From contig JALRME010000018.1 of assembly GCA_026120035.1 (NCBI GenBank), forward strand, positions 744,001 through 808,000: a stretch of DNA of 64,000 bases. The letters run 5' to 3'. The stretch comes from Coleophoma eucalyptorum. Lineage: Eukaryota > Ascomycota > Leotiomycetes > Helotiales > Dermateaceae. The notes under the pieces are model-generated. The model saw only the letters and a program-made list of their open reading frames with translations. It made no database searches and was not told the origin of the DNA. The position numbers were made by a program, and so were the translations under genes. Below are positions 35,894 through 50,783 of this stretch, in pieces (the first letter of the stretch is position 1; the number at the start of each line of letters is the position of its first letter).

Positions 35894-38191
35894 ATGTCTT
35901 CTGCATTGCTGTTTCTTTCTGTCCCAGCCTCGATCATCATTGCGATGTCTCCCTCAATCTACAGCCGTCTGAGAAACAGTCTCGTCGGCGCTCCGCCAAA
36001 GTTGCTTGAGGCTCCCAAGCCTGCAACACCTGAACAGGAGACAAAGGATCGGGAATTGTTGTCGAAAGCTATTCAGCAAGCCATTGACAATGCTCTCAAG
36101 AATGATGATTTTGCCAGTGCCGTTGCAAAGCAGCTAGCTTCCCAGATCCAACCCTCAATTGAAGGCGTATCCGACTCCTTCAAGCCTGTAGTCGATGCCC
36201 TCTCCAAGCACGAAGCTCAGATTCAGAAGAACACCACTGTCACCGAGCAAATTCTCTCCAGCCTGAATGCATCCGCCCTTTCCGCACTCATCCAACCAAC
36301 TCTCGACTCTCACCTTGAGAAGTTCCAGAGCTCTGTCGCCTCCATCCCATCGTACGACAATGTTTCTGCCGCAATCAGCTCTGTAGAGGAGAAGGTGCTT
36401 GCTTCTAACACCGAGAGCGCTGGCAAGGTCGCATCTTTGGAGGAGACTGTTGCTCAGATCACCGCCAAGTTGGACAGCATTGCTTCCGACGTTGTGTCTG
36501 TCAAGGCTAACAGCAGCACCGATGCTTTGGCAACCATCACTTCTGAGCTCTCTGCCATCAAGGCCGCCATTGCAGCTCAAGATGCTACTCTTGCAGAGAT
36601 CAAGAGTGCTGATGCTTCATCCGATATCTTGACCGCTGTTAAGGCTTCTAACGAATCCCACGCCTCCCACACTGCTGCTCTCGGAGAGATCAAATCCATT
36701 GCCTCTACACCCGCCCCAGCTCCTGCCACTATCGACATCTCCCCAATTGAAGCCGAGGTTAAGTCCATCAGCTCCCTTCTCAGCAGCCACACTAGCACTC
36801 TTGATGAGATCAAGACTGTTGCCAGCTCCCCAGCACCAGTCTCAGAACCTACCAAGATCGATCTATCACCTTTGGAGACCGAGGTGAAGGCCATCTCCGC
36901 TACTCTTGCCGAAATCAAGACTGCACCAGCTCCAGAATCCGCCAAGGTTGATCTAACTCCTCTCGAGACCGAGATCAAGGCTATTAGCTCTGCCATTGCC
37001 GACATTAAGAGCGCCCCAGCTCCAGAAGCCGCAAAGGTTGACCTCACCACGCTCGAGACCGAAGTTAAGGCAATCAGCTCTGCCATCGCAGATATTAAGG
37101 CTACTCCAGCCCCTGAAGCCAAGTCTATCGATATTTCTTCATTGGAATCCGAGGTTAAAGCCATCTCTGCTACTGTCTCTGAGATTAAGTCTGCCCCAGC
37201 ACCAGAGGTCAAGAACATTGATATTTCCTCCCTAGAGGCTGAGGTCAAGGCCATCTCCGCTACCGTTGCTGAAATCAAGGCTACTCCAGCTCCTGAAGCC
37301 AAGACCGTTGACATCTCATCTCTCGAGGCTGAGGTCAAGGCTATCTCTGCTACTGTCGCCGAAATCAAGGCAACCCCAGCACCAGAGGTCAAGAACATTG
37401 ACATCTCATCTCTCGAGGCTGAGGTCAAGGCCATCTCCGCTACCGTTGCTGAAATCAAGGCTACTCCAGCTCCTGAAGCTAAGACCGTTGACATCTCATC
37501 TCTTGAGGCTGAGGTCAAGGCCATCTCTGCTACCGTTGCCGAAATCAAGGCAACCCCAGCACCAGAGGTCAAGAACATTGACATCTCATCTCTCGAGGCT
37601 GAGGTCAAGGCCATCTCCACTACCGTTGCCGAAATCAAGGCAACCCCAGCACCAGAGGTTAAGAACATTGATATTTCCTCCCTCGAGGCCGAGGTTAAGT
37701 CAATCTCCGCCACCGTTGCCGAAATCAAGGCAACCCCAGCCCCAGAGACCAAGGCTGTCGACATCTCCTCCTTGGAGTCCGAGGTTAAGGCTATCTCCGC
37801 CACCTTGGCTGAGATTAAGGCTACCCCAGCACCAGTGCACCCAGCCACGGATCTCAGCGGTGTTGAGTCATCCCTCGCCACCATCACTACCTCTGTTGAG
37901 GCTATCAAGACTGGCGACAAGAGCGATGAGATTCTCTCTGAGATCAAGGAGGTCAAGACTGTTGTCTCTAAGCCTGCTCCAGAAGTCAAGGAAGATACCA
38001 CCAGCAAGGAGATCTTGGTCGAAGTTAAGGCTTTGACTTCCGAGGGTGTTTTCTTGAGCTCTAAGGGTGTTGAGCAACTGAAGGGCAGTGTTAGTGCTAA
38101 GGTTGAGGAGGTTGGTGATAATGATAAGGGCGTCCCAGTAAAGAATGGAACCAATGGAGAAGTCAAGGAGGAGGTTGCTGCCGAGGCTTAG
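35894..38191 (+). CDS. Coiled-coil protein with eleven 30-residue tandem repeats, 765 aa
   Basis: A single exon. A hydrophobic N-terminus (ALLFLSVPASIIIAM) could be a signal-anchor; an alternative start at 35945 would remove it. Residues 30-320 are Ala/Ser/Glu-rich helical sequence with irregular heptads. From residue 323 to about 652 there are eleven 30-residue units of the type DISSLEAEVKAISATVAEIK, each followed by a TPAPE hinge and a VKNI/AKTV linker. Within each unit, hydrophobic residues sit at 2, 5, 9, 12, 16 and 19, a strict 3-4 heptad spacing. Each unit is therefore a three-heptad coiled-coil rod broken by a Pro-Ala hinge. A degenerate unit precedes the array and another follows it. 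The C-terminus is acidic. I recognise no family. A structural, perhaps septum- or membrane-tethering, role is speculation. Confidence 0.85.
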   Translation: MSSALLFLSVPASIIIAMSPSIYSRLRNSLVGAPPKLLEAPKPATPEQETKDRELLSKAIQQAIDNALKNDDFASAVAKQLASQIQPSIEGVSDSFKPVVDALSKHEAQIQKNTTVTEQILSSLNASALSALIQPTLDSHLEKFQSSVASIPSYDNVSAAISSVEEKVLASNTESAGKVASLEETVAQITAKLDSIASDVVSVKANSSTDALATITSELSAIKAAIAAQDATLAEIKSADASSDILTAVKASNESHASHTAALGEIKSIASTPAPAPATIDISPIEAEVKSISSLLSSHTSTLDEIKTVASSPAPVSEPTKIDLSPLETEVKAISATLAEIKTAPAPESAKVDLTPLETEIKAISSAIADIKSAPAPEAAKVDLTTLETEVKAISSAIADIKATPAPEAKSIDISSLESEVKAISATVSEIKSAPAPEVKNIDISSLEAEVKAISATVAEIKATPAPEAKTVDISSLEAEVKAISATVAEIKATPAPEVKNIDISSLEAEVKAISATVAEIKATPAPEAKTVDISSLEAEVKAISATVAEIKATPAPEVKNIDISSLEAEVKAISTTVAEIKATPAPEVKNIDISSLEAEVKSISATVAEIKATPAPETKAVDISSLESEVKAISATLAEIKATPAPVHPATDLSGVESSLATITTSVEAIKTGDKSDEILSEIKEVKTVVSKPAPEVKEDTTSKEILVEVKALTSEGVFLSSKGVEQLKGSVSAKVEEVGDNDKGVPVKNGTNGEVKEEVAAEA
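36860..37849 (+). repeat. Eleven in-frame 90-bp tandem repeats
   Basis: The units start every 90 bases with the Asp codon of D-(I/L)-(S/T). Inner units alternate in type (NID- and TVD-leading), giving a 180-bp higher-order period. The blocks at 37210-37389 and 37390-37569 differ at only about ten positions. Outer units are more diverged, as expected when an array grows from the middle by unequal exchange. Confidence 0.95.
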
Positions 38192-38938
38192 AGATGATCC
38201 GCCCGATGAAGAAGTGGAATTTGATGCGATGTGTCCAGGAAGGAGGTTGTAATGTTATCTTGTATTGAAGATGGACGCTCGCTCACTCGCTTTATACCCT
38301 CTTGCTGTTGTTGATATAAAAGGATGTATAGATTGATTATTGTACGTGATGATAGAAAAGAAAGTGCTCTTCTCATCCTTAACCATTTTGACCATATTGG
38401 CCGCATGTGCTAGTGACCTGCTAAGATGGACTCAGAAAATGTGAGGAGATGGATGACTTGATAGTGAGTGTTACAAATCATAGATTATCTGAATGAGTAA
38501 GTACAATAACCCTGGCTTTTCAGCTAATTATGGTTACCAGGCAGAAACATTCTATTTCTGTGACTGTAGTAATTAAGAACGACAAGCCATTGCTCTCAGA
38601 TACATTTGGCGGTTAAGAAGGCGGCGCCGCAAACCTTAAAATACAACACTCATGATTGGCCATTACCAACCTCGCGCCGCCTTCCAAATACGGCCATGTA
38701 TACTAGTCTTGAAGATGGAGCTGAGATGACGATTTAAATACATCTACTCCATGAACAGAATGTCTCCTGCCGGAGATCTTACAGACCCGATGCCTAAGTC
38801 CGGGCCGTCAATAAGTATATAAGAGATGAACTATGCCATTGGATCACTTCCCATAATCCACCCTCTGTAGCACAAATAGCAAGAGACTTCATCCACAGTC
38901 AACAATAACTAGAATCCATCTACTTATCCTCTAAAAAT
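38192..38938. other. Intergenic region
   Basis: 3' region of the repeat-protein gene and promoter of the cupin gene; no coding signal. Confidence 0.4.
38814..38823 (+). promoter_or_regulatory. Possible TATA box of the cupin gene
   Basis: A GTATATAAG element lies about 115 bases before the ATG at 38939, within normal fungal promoter spacing. Confidence 0.4.
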
Positions 38939-39433
38939 ATGTTAACACGCGCCATAATTACGGGCCATAACTCAGATGGCATCTCCCACTACGCAAGCGA
39001 CTCGATTCTCCAAGCTTCCCAACCGTTCGGGCCCAATACAACTGCCTTCACAACCATCCACAGCAGCACAACACTCCCCGTGTCCAACACCGCTGAACTC
39101 CCCACTACTGCTGGCAATGGACTCACCCGATGTGGACCAACCGGTGTGGTTTTCTGTACCACGGATTTTCCAGCAAACTATACCGCTCCCATGCATCGTA
39201 CTCAGAGTGTAGATTACGCCATCGTCATGTCAGGCGAGATTTGTTGTCGGTTGGATAGCGGCGAGGAGAAGACCGTCAAGGCTGGAGAAGTCATGGTGCA
39301 GCGGGGCACGAATCATGAATGGGTTAACAAGGGAAATGTTCCTTGTAGAATTATTTTTGTCATGGTTGGAAGTGAGAAGATTGTCCTCGATGATGGGAGG
39401 GTGCTAGAGGAGACAGTTATCATGAAACCATAG
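38939..39433 (+). CDS. Small cupin-domain protein, 164 aa
   Basis: A single exon. The C-terminal half is a cupin_2 barrel. The first cupin motif is in TAPMHRTQSVDYAIVMSGE, with His and Asp/Tyr positions in place of the classic HxH-E set. The second is VMVQRGTNHEWVNKG, with the conserved His, followed by IIFVMVGSEKIV. The N-terminal 70 residues resemble the first sheet of fungal cupins found near oxidoreductases and polyketide genes. It could be a small isomerase, dioxygenase or regulatory sugar-binding protein, and metal binding may be partial because one motif-1 His is missing. It lies head-on before a zinc-cluster regulator gene on the same strand. Confidence 0.8.
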   Translation: MLTRAIITGHNSDGISHYASDSILQASQPFGPNTTAFTTIHSSTTLPVSNTAELPTTAGNGLTRCGPTGVVFCTTDFPANYTAPMHRTQSVDYAIVMSGEICCRLDSGEEKTVKAGEVMVQRGTNHEWVNKGNVPCRIIFVMVGSEKIVLDDGRVLEETVIMKP

Positions 39434-39864
39434 ATTCTTGGTAACTGAGACAGAGATGGAATCCATCTTTGGCGAAGCGAGCAGTGGAGCTTATGGGAAT
39501 CTTGCTACCCATCTATTATGTCTTGTATTTCGGTGACAACCGAACCTGTCGTTTCAAGTAGTAACACAAATATTATTAACCTATGATGTAAATTTGTTTC
39601 TTGATGAATGAGTGCTTCAATCCGTCGGTTCCCAGTTACGTAAATACACCTAAAGTATGATGACAGCACGTGACGGCATCTGGCGGATCAACCTCATCTC
39701 AGAATCCCGTACCCATGATCTAAGAGATGATAGTACATATATGTCATTAAACACTTTTGATCGTTCCTACCAGCACGTCGAAGATTCATATCACTAATAT
39801 TTTACAACCGTTGCCAAAATCTAGCTTTCCCATTTCCCCATCATTTCTGGTCAGAAATAGGTAC
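39434..39864. other. Intergenic region between the cupin and regulator genes
   Basis: Short spacer with no coding signal; includes the promoter of the zinc-cluster regulator. Confidence 0.35.
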
Positions 39865-41563
39865 ATGCCAGCCAAATCCCGCGTCAGTCACGGCTGTCTC
39901 CAGTGCCGGACAAGAAAGGTCAAAGTAGACATACTATTGCCCCCAACCTATCAATCACCATCTAACAATACCCCATATAGTGTGACGAGCAAAAACTAGC
40001 CTGCAAGCGCTGTATCAAACGCAATGAAATCTGTACTGGCTACAGGGATGATTCTACTCTCTTGTTCCGGGACGAGAATGCCAAAGCAGCTTTTGCAGCG
40101 CATGCGCCAGTGAAGAGGCGAGCCTCATCACAAGATGCTAGATCGAGGTTTAGTGATAATTCCTCTGCAAGTATGTCTAGCAGGTCATCAGCGACTGCTC
40201 TGTTGTCGGAAGAGGGCTCACCTCCTTTCTCACGGCCTAAACCTCCGTCTTCTCAGAAAGAGGAAGCGATATCACACTTCTTTTCAGAATATGTCGTCTA
40301 TCCCTGCACAGATAATTCCACGCCTGGGTTTTTGGAACATTTACCTTGTCTCTTTGAAGAAGTACAGCATTCTGGACGTATAGCGCTCCGCATGGCCGTT
40401 GAGGCGGTGTCTTATGCGAATATAGCGACTAAAGGAGCACGGAATGAAGAGCTGGTGCGAAAAGCGCAGCATCGCTATGGATCCTCACTCGAGGCTTTGG
40501 CGAAGACGTTGGAGAGGAAGGATGAGCAGGTTAGTGATTACACTCTCATGACTGTGGTCGTCTTAGATCTTTTTGAGGTAGCATTCCACCCAACTTCTCC
40601 TGTTGGTTCGGTAACTGAACACACTCCTAGTCGATCTTCATCCCATCACCACTATCCCGCGCAACACACTCTGAAGGACTTAAACTTCTCCTCCGCCTCC
40701 GAGGTCCGTCTCAGATCTATTCAGAACGAGGCTGGTCGCTCTTTCGTCTAGCACACCACCGAATCCAGCGCACACAATTGTCATTCAAACACGCCGCCAT
40801 GCCCGAACAATCAACCTGGCTGAACTCATTAAGCGACGAACTGCCGGGCATACGAAGTGACAAGGAGAACCTCGAGATCAGCAAGATTTGTGAGCACGCG
40901 AGAGAGCTGCAGAAGCGCCTCAAGAAATCGCGGACGGGCCAAGACTCGGAGGTGCTGGAATTGGTGAGGGAGATGCACGCCCTTGATCAAACGGCGTCAA
41001 CATGGCGAACAGGATCGCAGTGGGATTTCCGCATCCTCACCAATCCTCTCCAAACCTCGATCACATGCCCAGAGAATATCCATCTTTACCCCGACCTCTG
41101 GATCGCGTACGAGTGGAACTACCATCGCACAGCACGCATAATCATGCACGAGCATCTTCTAAAATGCCTCGCTTCTCTGTCTAACCTCCCTCAACCACCC
41201 ATCCACTCCACAGACCAATCATCGCCATTGGCAATAACAACAACAGAAGAAGTCACTACCCTCTTCTTATTCTCGAAACATATCATCAACACACTCATCG
41301 AAGAGATCTTCTCAATGGTTCCTCAATTATTGGGGGATGTGAATTCGCTTGAGGACATTCTGGCTCAGAGAGGTCCAGAGAGGTTAGGAAAAGGGGAAGA
41401 GAGACAAGGGGCGAGAGCCATAGGTGCATATTTCTTGTTGTGGAGTATCAAAGTTGTGAAGAATACGCATTATGCCACGGAAATACAGAGGGAGAGAGCG
41501 GGATTGGTGCTTGAGAGAATTAGGAGGGTTGGGGGAATGTTTGATATTGGTCTGGGGGGTTGA
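39865..41563 (+). CDS. Zn(II)2Cys6 transcription factor, 529 aa
   Basis: Three exons: 39865-39924, 39981-40577, 40631-41563. The N-terminal binuclear zinc cluster is complete only after splicing: C-L-Q-C-x6-C, then x6-C-K-R-C-x6-C, with the first intron placed just before the third Cys. A Ser-rich linker follows. The fungal-specific factor domain starts around EEAISHFFSEYVVYP and contains the GRIALRMAVEAVSYAN, SEGLKLLLRLRGP and GWSLFRLAHHRIQ segments typical of this regulator class. The second intron (GTAGCA...CCTAG, 53 nt) is needed to join two reading frames and restores exactly those motifs. It is probably a nuclear DNA-binding regulator; targets are unknown. The nearby cupin gene is a candidate only by proximity. 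Confidence 0.9.
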
Positions 41564-42112
41564 AAGCAGGAACATGGCAAGTTGCAGGCTGTAGAGTTTG
41601 ATATGTGGAAAGGAGTAGTACCAAGCTAACTAAGGCGAGATGTAATGACGATACCTAAGAAGCCCACCAGACAAAGCAAGCTATTATATTATATATGAAG
41701 AAATTGATGTATTGAAAGGAAGTGGTATAGGAGCATGGTTGGGTAATGCGCAGTAATGCATAAACAAAAAATTAGGCCACCGCTTCCACCCGCAATACTT
41801 TATAGCGGTATTTCCAAAACCTTCATGCATATGTACTTCCTTTCACTGTTGCCCTCAAAGAATATCTTAAACGCCTAACTCCCATGAACTCCAAAAAGAC
41901 ATCATCAGTATTTCGAGTCTGTCCAAGCAAGCCCCAGGACCTCAAATGCAATGGTCGCATGATATGCTATGTGAACCAGAACTCCAAAGGCTGACTGACT
42001 TGCCAGTCTGACAACACTGAGGCTCACATATCCATAGCCCCAAAAGGCCTCCAAAATTTGACGTATATACAGGTCAGGGTGCTAAACCAAGTGTAGCAGA
42101 GCTCAGCGCAAA
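41564..42112. other. Intergenic 3'-3' region
   Basis: AT-rich spacer between the convergent regulator and GH76 genes; no coding signal. Confidence 0.4.
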
Positions 42113-43792
42113 TCATCGCTTCCCCTTCATTTCAACCTTCGGGACCACTTTAGTTGTGGGAAGTGTCTCAACTAGAGTATCTCCATTGATCATCCACCAC
42201 AGCATTCCGACAAATGAGAGAAGGATAATAGCAGTCAGGATACCCGCACCGGCTTTCTGGCCCTTGGCCGGCGGTGGGCCCTCTACAATAGAACTATCGC
42301 TATTCGAACTTCCAGCATTTGGATTACCAACTGATGTGCCACCGGTACTATTTGTTAATGGGCCTGGTGATTGTGTAATCAGATTGCTCTGAACCACTTC
42401 AAGCGCGGCCATTTGTTGTCCTACACCAGAGGAGCCGTCCCATGTAGAGTTATCTTGCCAGCGCAGACCGCAGGCGCGGCCATTATTGCCACCAGAACAT
42501 TGGAGAGCAGCAGCGGCGGCAGAAACACGGAGACGCTCTATGATCTTGTCAAATGTGAAAGGAGCCATCTTGGTAGTTGCTGCCATCCAGCGCGCAAGGT
42601 AAGCTTTGAAAGAATGTTGATCCACATCGCATTTTCCGTTGTTTTCACAGGCGACCTCCACCATAATCCCATTTGTGAAAAAGACATCGGTTGCGTTGAG
42701 AAGGCCTTGTACTCGTGTGCGCCAGATATCGCTACCGTTTGTGTAATTGTACATATTTGCAGCTCCGAGGAGCATTGCGCCGGCGTTGTATGTCCATTGA
42801 ATACGGTTCACAGTGGAGCAGTTTTGAGTGTCGTCTGACCCGTCATATACTGTGGTCTATCAGTAAGGGTTTTGCCCTTAATACAATTAGCACTTGCCGT
42901 TATAGCTTCCATCTAGTAATCCAACAGCAGTCATCCAGTCCCACGTTTTGTCAGCCCACTGGGCGTAAGTATCATTGCCAGTATACTTGGCAAGCCTGGC
43001 TCCGAGGTTGAAAAAGCATCCGTTGCTTATAGAATTCTTGTAAGTATATCCATTATTGAAGGGAAAGACCTGCCATCGCAGGCCACCAGCGCATGTTGTA
43101 TTATCCCAGCGATTCGCCTGAGTATTGAAGACTGCCTGCGCAAGTGCCAACCATTGTGGCTGGTTCGAAGGAGGATTCTTGAAGTTTGTCTCGGCGGCTG
43201 TCATGGCTGCCAATCCCCAAAAGGCTTGGTCATCATTTCCAGTCGTTTTGGTCTGATTGGGAGTCATGCTTCACTGGTCAGCAACGGTGTCATAAGAGTC
43301 AGTGAGAAAATACTAACTAATCTTCGTTCGGTCCGACTTGGAAGAGCAGAGCCTGAGTGGTCACATCATTGTACGTTGAATCGCCCGTATAGTACCAATA
43401 GTCAACCATTGCTCCGAACTGACCCATAATGTTAGTAATTGTATTTGCCTAAAGTGAAGCATCCATCTGGAAGATAGGTGCTTGACCGTAGGTGCAAGTA
43501 ACAAGGAGCCGATTACGACATACCATAGCACCAGTCTCCCACCAGTAATATGGAGCTGGTAGATTTCCAGGAATCTGCCCAGTCTGATTGCCAGTATAGT
43601 ACACCATCATATCATAAGCCAGTTGACTTGAAGCAGATTTGATAGAGTCTAGGACTTCTGTTAGACGAGCCAAGCGAGCATGCTTTGGAGGCAGTTACCT
43701 GTAGACTGCAGATCCACTTGTATGGCATTTACAAAAGATCTGGCCGGTAAATATGCTATTGCGACCATGCGCAGTAAATCTGAGGACCTCAT
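42113..43792 (-). CDS. GH76 family wall mannanase/transglycosidase (Dcw1/Dfg5-like), 488 aa
   Basis: Five exons: 43792-43699, 43657-43524, 43448-43318, 43268-42898, 42849-42113. The motifs fit the Dcw1/Dfg5 group: YYWWETGAM, the catalytic [17 protein letters not shown] with the double Asp, [11 protein letters not shown], the [23 protein letters not shown] segment, and [13 protein letters not shown] near the end. These enzymes are thought to cross-link GPI mannoproteins to the wall. The N-terminus gives a weak signal peptide. The C-terminus has one membrane helix ([19 protein letters not shown]) followed by a 27-residue basic tail, so it looks like a type-I anchor rather than a GPI signal. The fourth intron has a GC-AG border. 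The first intron is only 41 nt and is the least certain junction. Confidence 0.88.
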
Positions 43793-45633
43793 GATGCAGG
43801 TTGGCGATATAGTCAGAAGCTTAGTTCATGAAGGAGCTTTCGGCGGGGCTGCCACACTGAAAATACGATTCCTTTCTCCCTTTTTGGACCTCTCTCCGTT
43901 TTCGAGCCTCAGCAAGAAGAAGGCCACAAGCTAAAAGTCATAAACGTTCAAGGCCGCCCAAAATACATGAGATAGGATTGTGGGATTTCCCGTGGAAGCA
44001 GAAGTTGTCTAAAATCGAAGTTTCTTCCTCTCCGCAGCTTCCCCAGGTTTTGGCGGAGAACCCGAGCTGAGGGATGACGCAGTTGTCCCGAAGCAGCACA
44101 CTAAGCAGGAAAGCTGCCAACTACCAAGCGGCTATGCTAGGCACGAGCAAGGCACAGGGTAGCCTATAGAAGGTAGAAATAGAATATAGTCGAGTCGTGA
44201 ACAAAGAAGGGACAAAGGCACAATGCGAAAAGGAAAAGAAAAGGGTTGAGCTAAGGCACACGGCGACCTACTCTCGTGGAATGTTGCGCTTACGGCTGGC
44301 TCAACATTGGTAATGGTGGTGTGTCCAAGCAGACTGACTACTCTGAACAACTGTGCTATACGAGAGCCTTGTACATTAGAGCTCTTGGCTTTCGAAATAG
44401 CCTACTCTGAAGTGCAAGGCACCACGAAGCACCACGAGGTTATTGGTGGGGATGCGTCACGGGAGGAACATCGTGCAGAGGGGAGGGGATAGGTCAATTG
44501 CACTTCTCCACAGGGCAGTTGTCGTTCTTGAGATGTAAATAGCTGACGATAACTTTGTAATTCGAGAATTGGACCCAGTTCGAGCTCCTCGTATCCGGTG
44601 TCCAGCTCAAGCTCAAGTTATTCGTGTTGACTACATAAGGCTGTAACCGTAGGACCACGCCCATACAAAAAGCGCTCCAGTGATTCACGGTCTGTCAGCT
44701 CAAAGCTCATCTTCAATAGGCATCTACCTATCTTCTTCTAATGGGTTGTGTGGGTGAAGACGCAAACAACGGCGAGACGCCAGCGAGGAGACGAAGGGGG
44801 AGGGCGAGCACGAGCAACCAGCCTCGGTGTTTGGTGAGGGAGGGAGGCGTTGCTTTGTCCGGTGCTGTGCTGTCAGGTATGTATGGAGTAAGACGCCGCA
44901 GTGCGATCCTCCGTTCGTGTTTGTCAGCCACACTAGCAAGTAAGGTAGCACTGAAAACCTTCATCCTCTGTTCTGCTGTCCTTCCTGTTATGCGTTGAAT
45001 AAAAGATACAGAGTGTGTAGATAAAGGGTGCCAAGATTAGACAGTACAGTAATGGAGAATTCTTGCGTAATGCACTGCCTCTCTTCCTTTGTGTCCATCC
45101 ATCATCCTGGTTCAGTGACATCCTGTTATTTTGCCACGAACAGCACAAACATCACGTGATTCACACCCGGATCTCGAGGAAGGCGACTCCATTGCGTAGC
45201 CGGACTGGCCGCAGCAGAGCGCCAGAAGAGGTGGTGAACAGGTAACAATAAAAGAACATAGCTCGGCCAACTCTGCTTCCTTTCTGCTCATATTCATGCG
45301 TTTTATCGAGTGTCTCTTCCCTCCACCACAGAGATAACCAACCCCTTCCTTGAGCGTTTGGACCCTGACTTGAGGTGAGTCTCTGATTCGGTTGTGTTTC
45401 TCAGTGGCCAGCCTGTTTCTTAAGGCGTCTCAAGTAATAAGGTTGACGCTCCAGCCCCCAGAACTCCGCTAGCACGACGATCGACTGGCTCTTCTAATTC
45501 ATCTTCATCTCCCAACCAACAAACTCTGAACACAACACAACACAAACTGCTCAAGTACATACAACGGTCACTATTCTTTACGAACCCTAAACCACTACCC
45601 CTCTCTCCATCTCAATCACAACAATAAGACAAA
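43793..45633. other. Divergent intergenic region
   Basis: 1.8 kb with no family-like frame on either strand. It holds the promoters of the GH76 gene (minus) and the SNARE gene (plus). The final 150 bases before 45634 are A/C-rich, as in many fungal 5' UTRs. Confidence 0.4.
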
Positions 45634-46585
45634 ATGGCTGGCGAAGAGAACCAATATGATCCATACATCCCAAGCAATCAACCAGCTGCCGGTGCTGGTG
45701 CGCAAGCTGCTCCAGGAAACCAAAGAACAGCAGCACTCCAGGCTGTAAGTATCCAAACCTCTCTCCTCTTGCGCTGCGATGGTCTCTCGACCTGTTGGCG
45801 GTGACGATCATGTTCTGGTTCCGACGCTACGGTGAAGTCCCGACCGAACGGATCAACGTCAGCGAGCTAAGCACGATGAAGCTGCGACGGCACAATGGTA
45901 CGATGAAGCAGTGGTGAATGGTATGCATATAGGAATACAGGTCGACTAGTTGCAAGGCATTCTGAATCGGGATTTGATGGATTCTACGATCCTTTAGGGC
46001 TTGCGCTGCTTTGATTTCAGAATTTCATCAGCTCACTTCACCGCGACGCATCAATTGAGCAACCAGCGGGATTCACTGCGAGAGAAAGACAGCGCATTCA
46101 ATTTGTAGCATTTCCGACGTGCGACGACATGCCAAAAGTCTCTCCCTTAAAACCAGAACATGATCAGGCTCCTGGATCTCAGCGCCTAACGGCTCATATT
46201 ATGCTTGTCATCTTGCTTACATGTTCCTAGCAAATCGATGACACTGTCGGTGTGATGCGCGAGAACATCAACAAGGTCTCGCAACGTGGAGAGCGTCTTG
46301 ATGCCCTTCAAGATAAGACCGACAACTTGGCTGTTTCCGCACAAGGATTCAGAAGAGGAGCCAACAGAGTCCGAAAGCAGATGTGGTGGAAGGTAAGAGA
46401 AGACGACGAAGTGCTTTGTAGTAAACGGAACACTTACTCGTGAAATAGGATATGAAGATGAGAATGTGCTTGATCGCCGGTATCATCATCCTTCTGATTG
46501 TTATCATTGTCCCAGCAGGTATGTACTCTGAGACCGTCAAGTCGGGCAAAACTAATAACGTCTAGTCGTTGCAACCAAGCACTAG
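45634..46585 (+). CDS. snc1: Synaptobrevin/VAMP-type v-SNARE, 120 aa
   Basis: Four exons: 45634-45744, 46231-46392, 46449-46518, 46566-46585. A short Pro/Ala/Gln-rich N-terminus leads into the R-SNARE helix, which begins [20 protein letters not shown] and continues with [20 protein letters not shown]. The zero-layer Arg lies in [12 protein letters not shown] juxtamembrane WWK precedes a C-terminal tail anchor ([16 protein letters not shown]) with a very short luminal end, VVATKH. The size and order match yeast Snc1/2 and filamentous-fungal homologues, which drive fusion of secretory vesicles with the plasma membrane at the hyphal tip. The first intron is 486 nt, about ten times the local norm, and contains a perfect 15-bp inverted repeat. 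Confidence 0.96.

Positions 46586-50783
<4,198 letters not shown>

Noticed and set aside
36860..37849. Regularly spaced repeats resembling a CRISPR array
   Set aside because: The units are contiguous, in-frame coding repeats with no spacers, in a eukaryotic genome.
36577..38166. 529-codon open frame antisense to the repeat-protein gene
   Set aside because: It is a by-product of the repeated codon pattern on the opposite strand. Its Leu/Ser/Glu repeats mirror the sense array, and it has no family features.
40578..40777. Frame change in the zinc-cluster regulator taken as a frameshift mutation
   Set aside because: A 53-nt intron (GTAGCA...CCTAG) joins the two frames exactly and restores family motifs.
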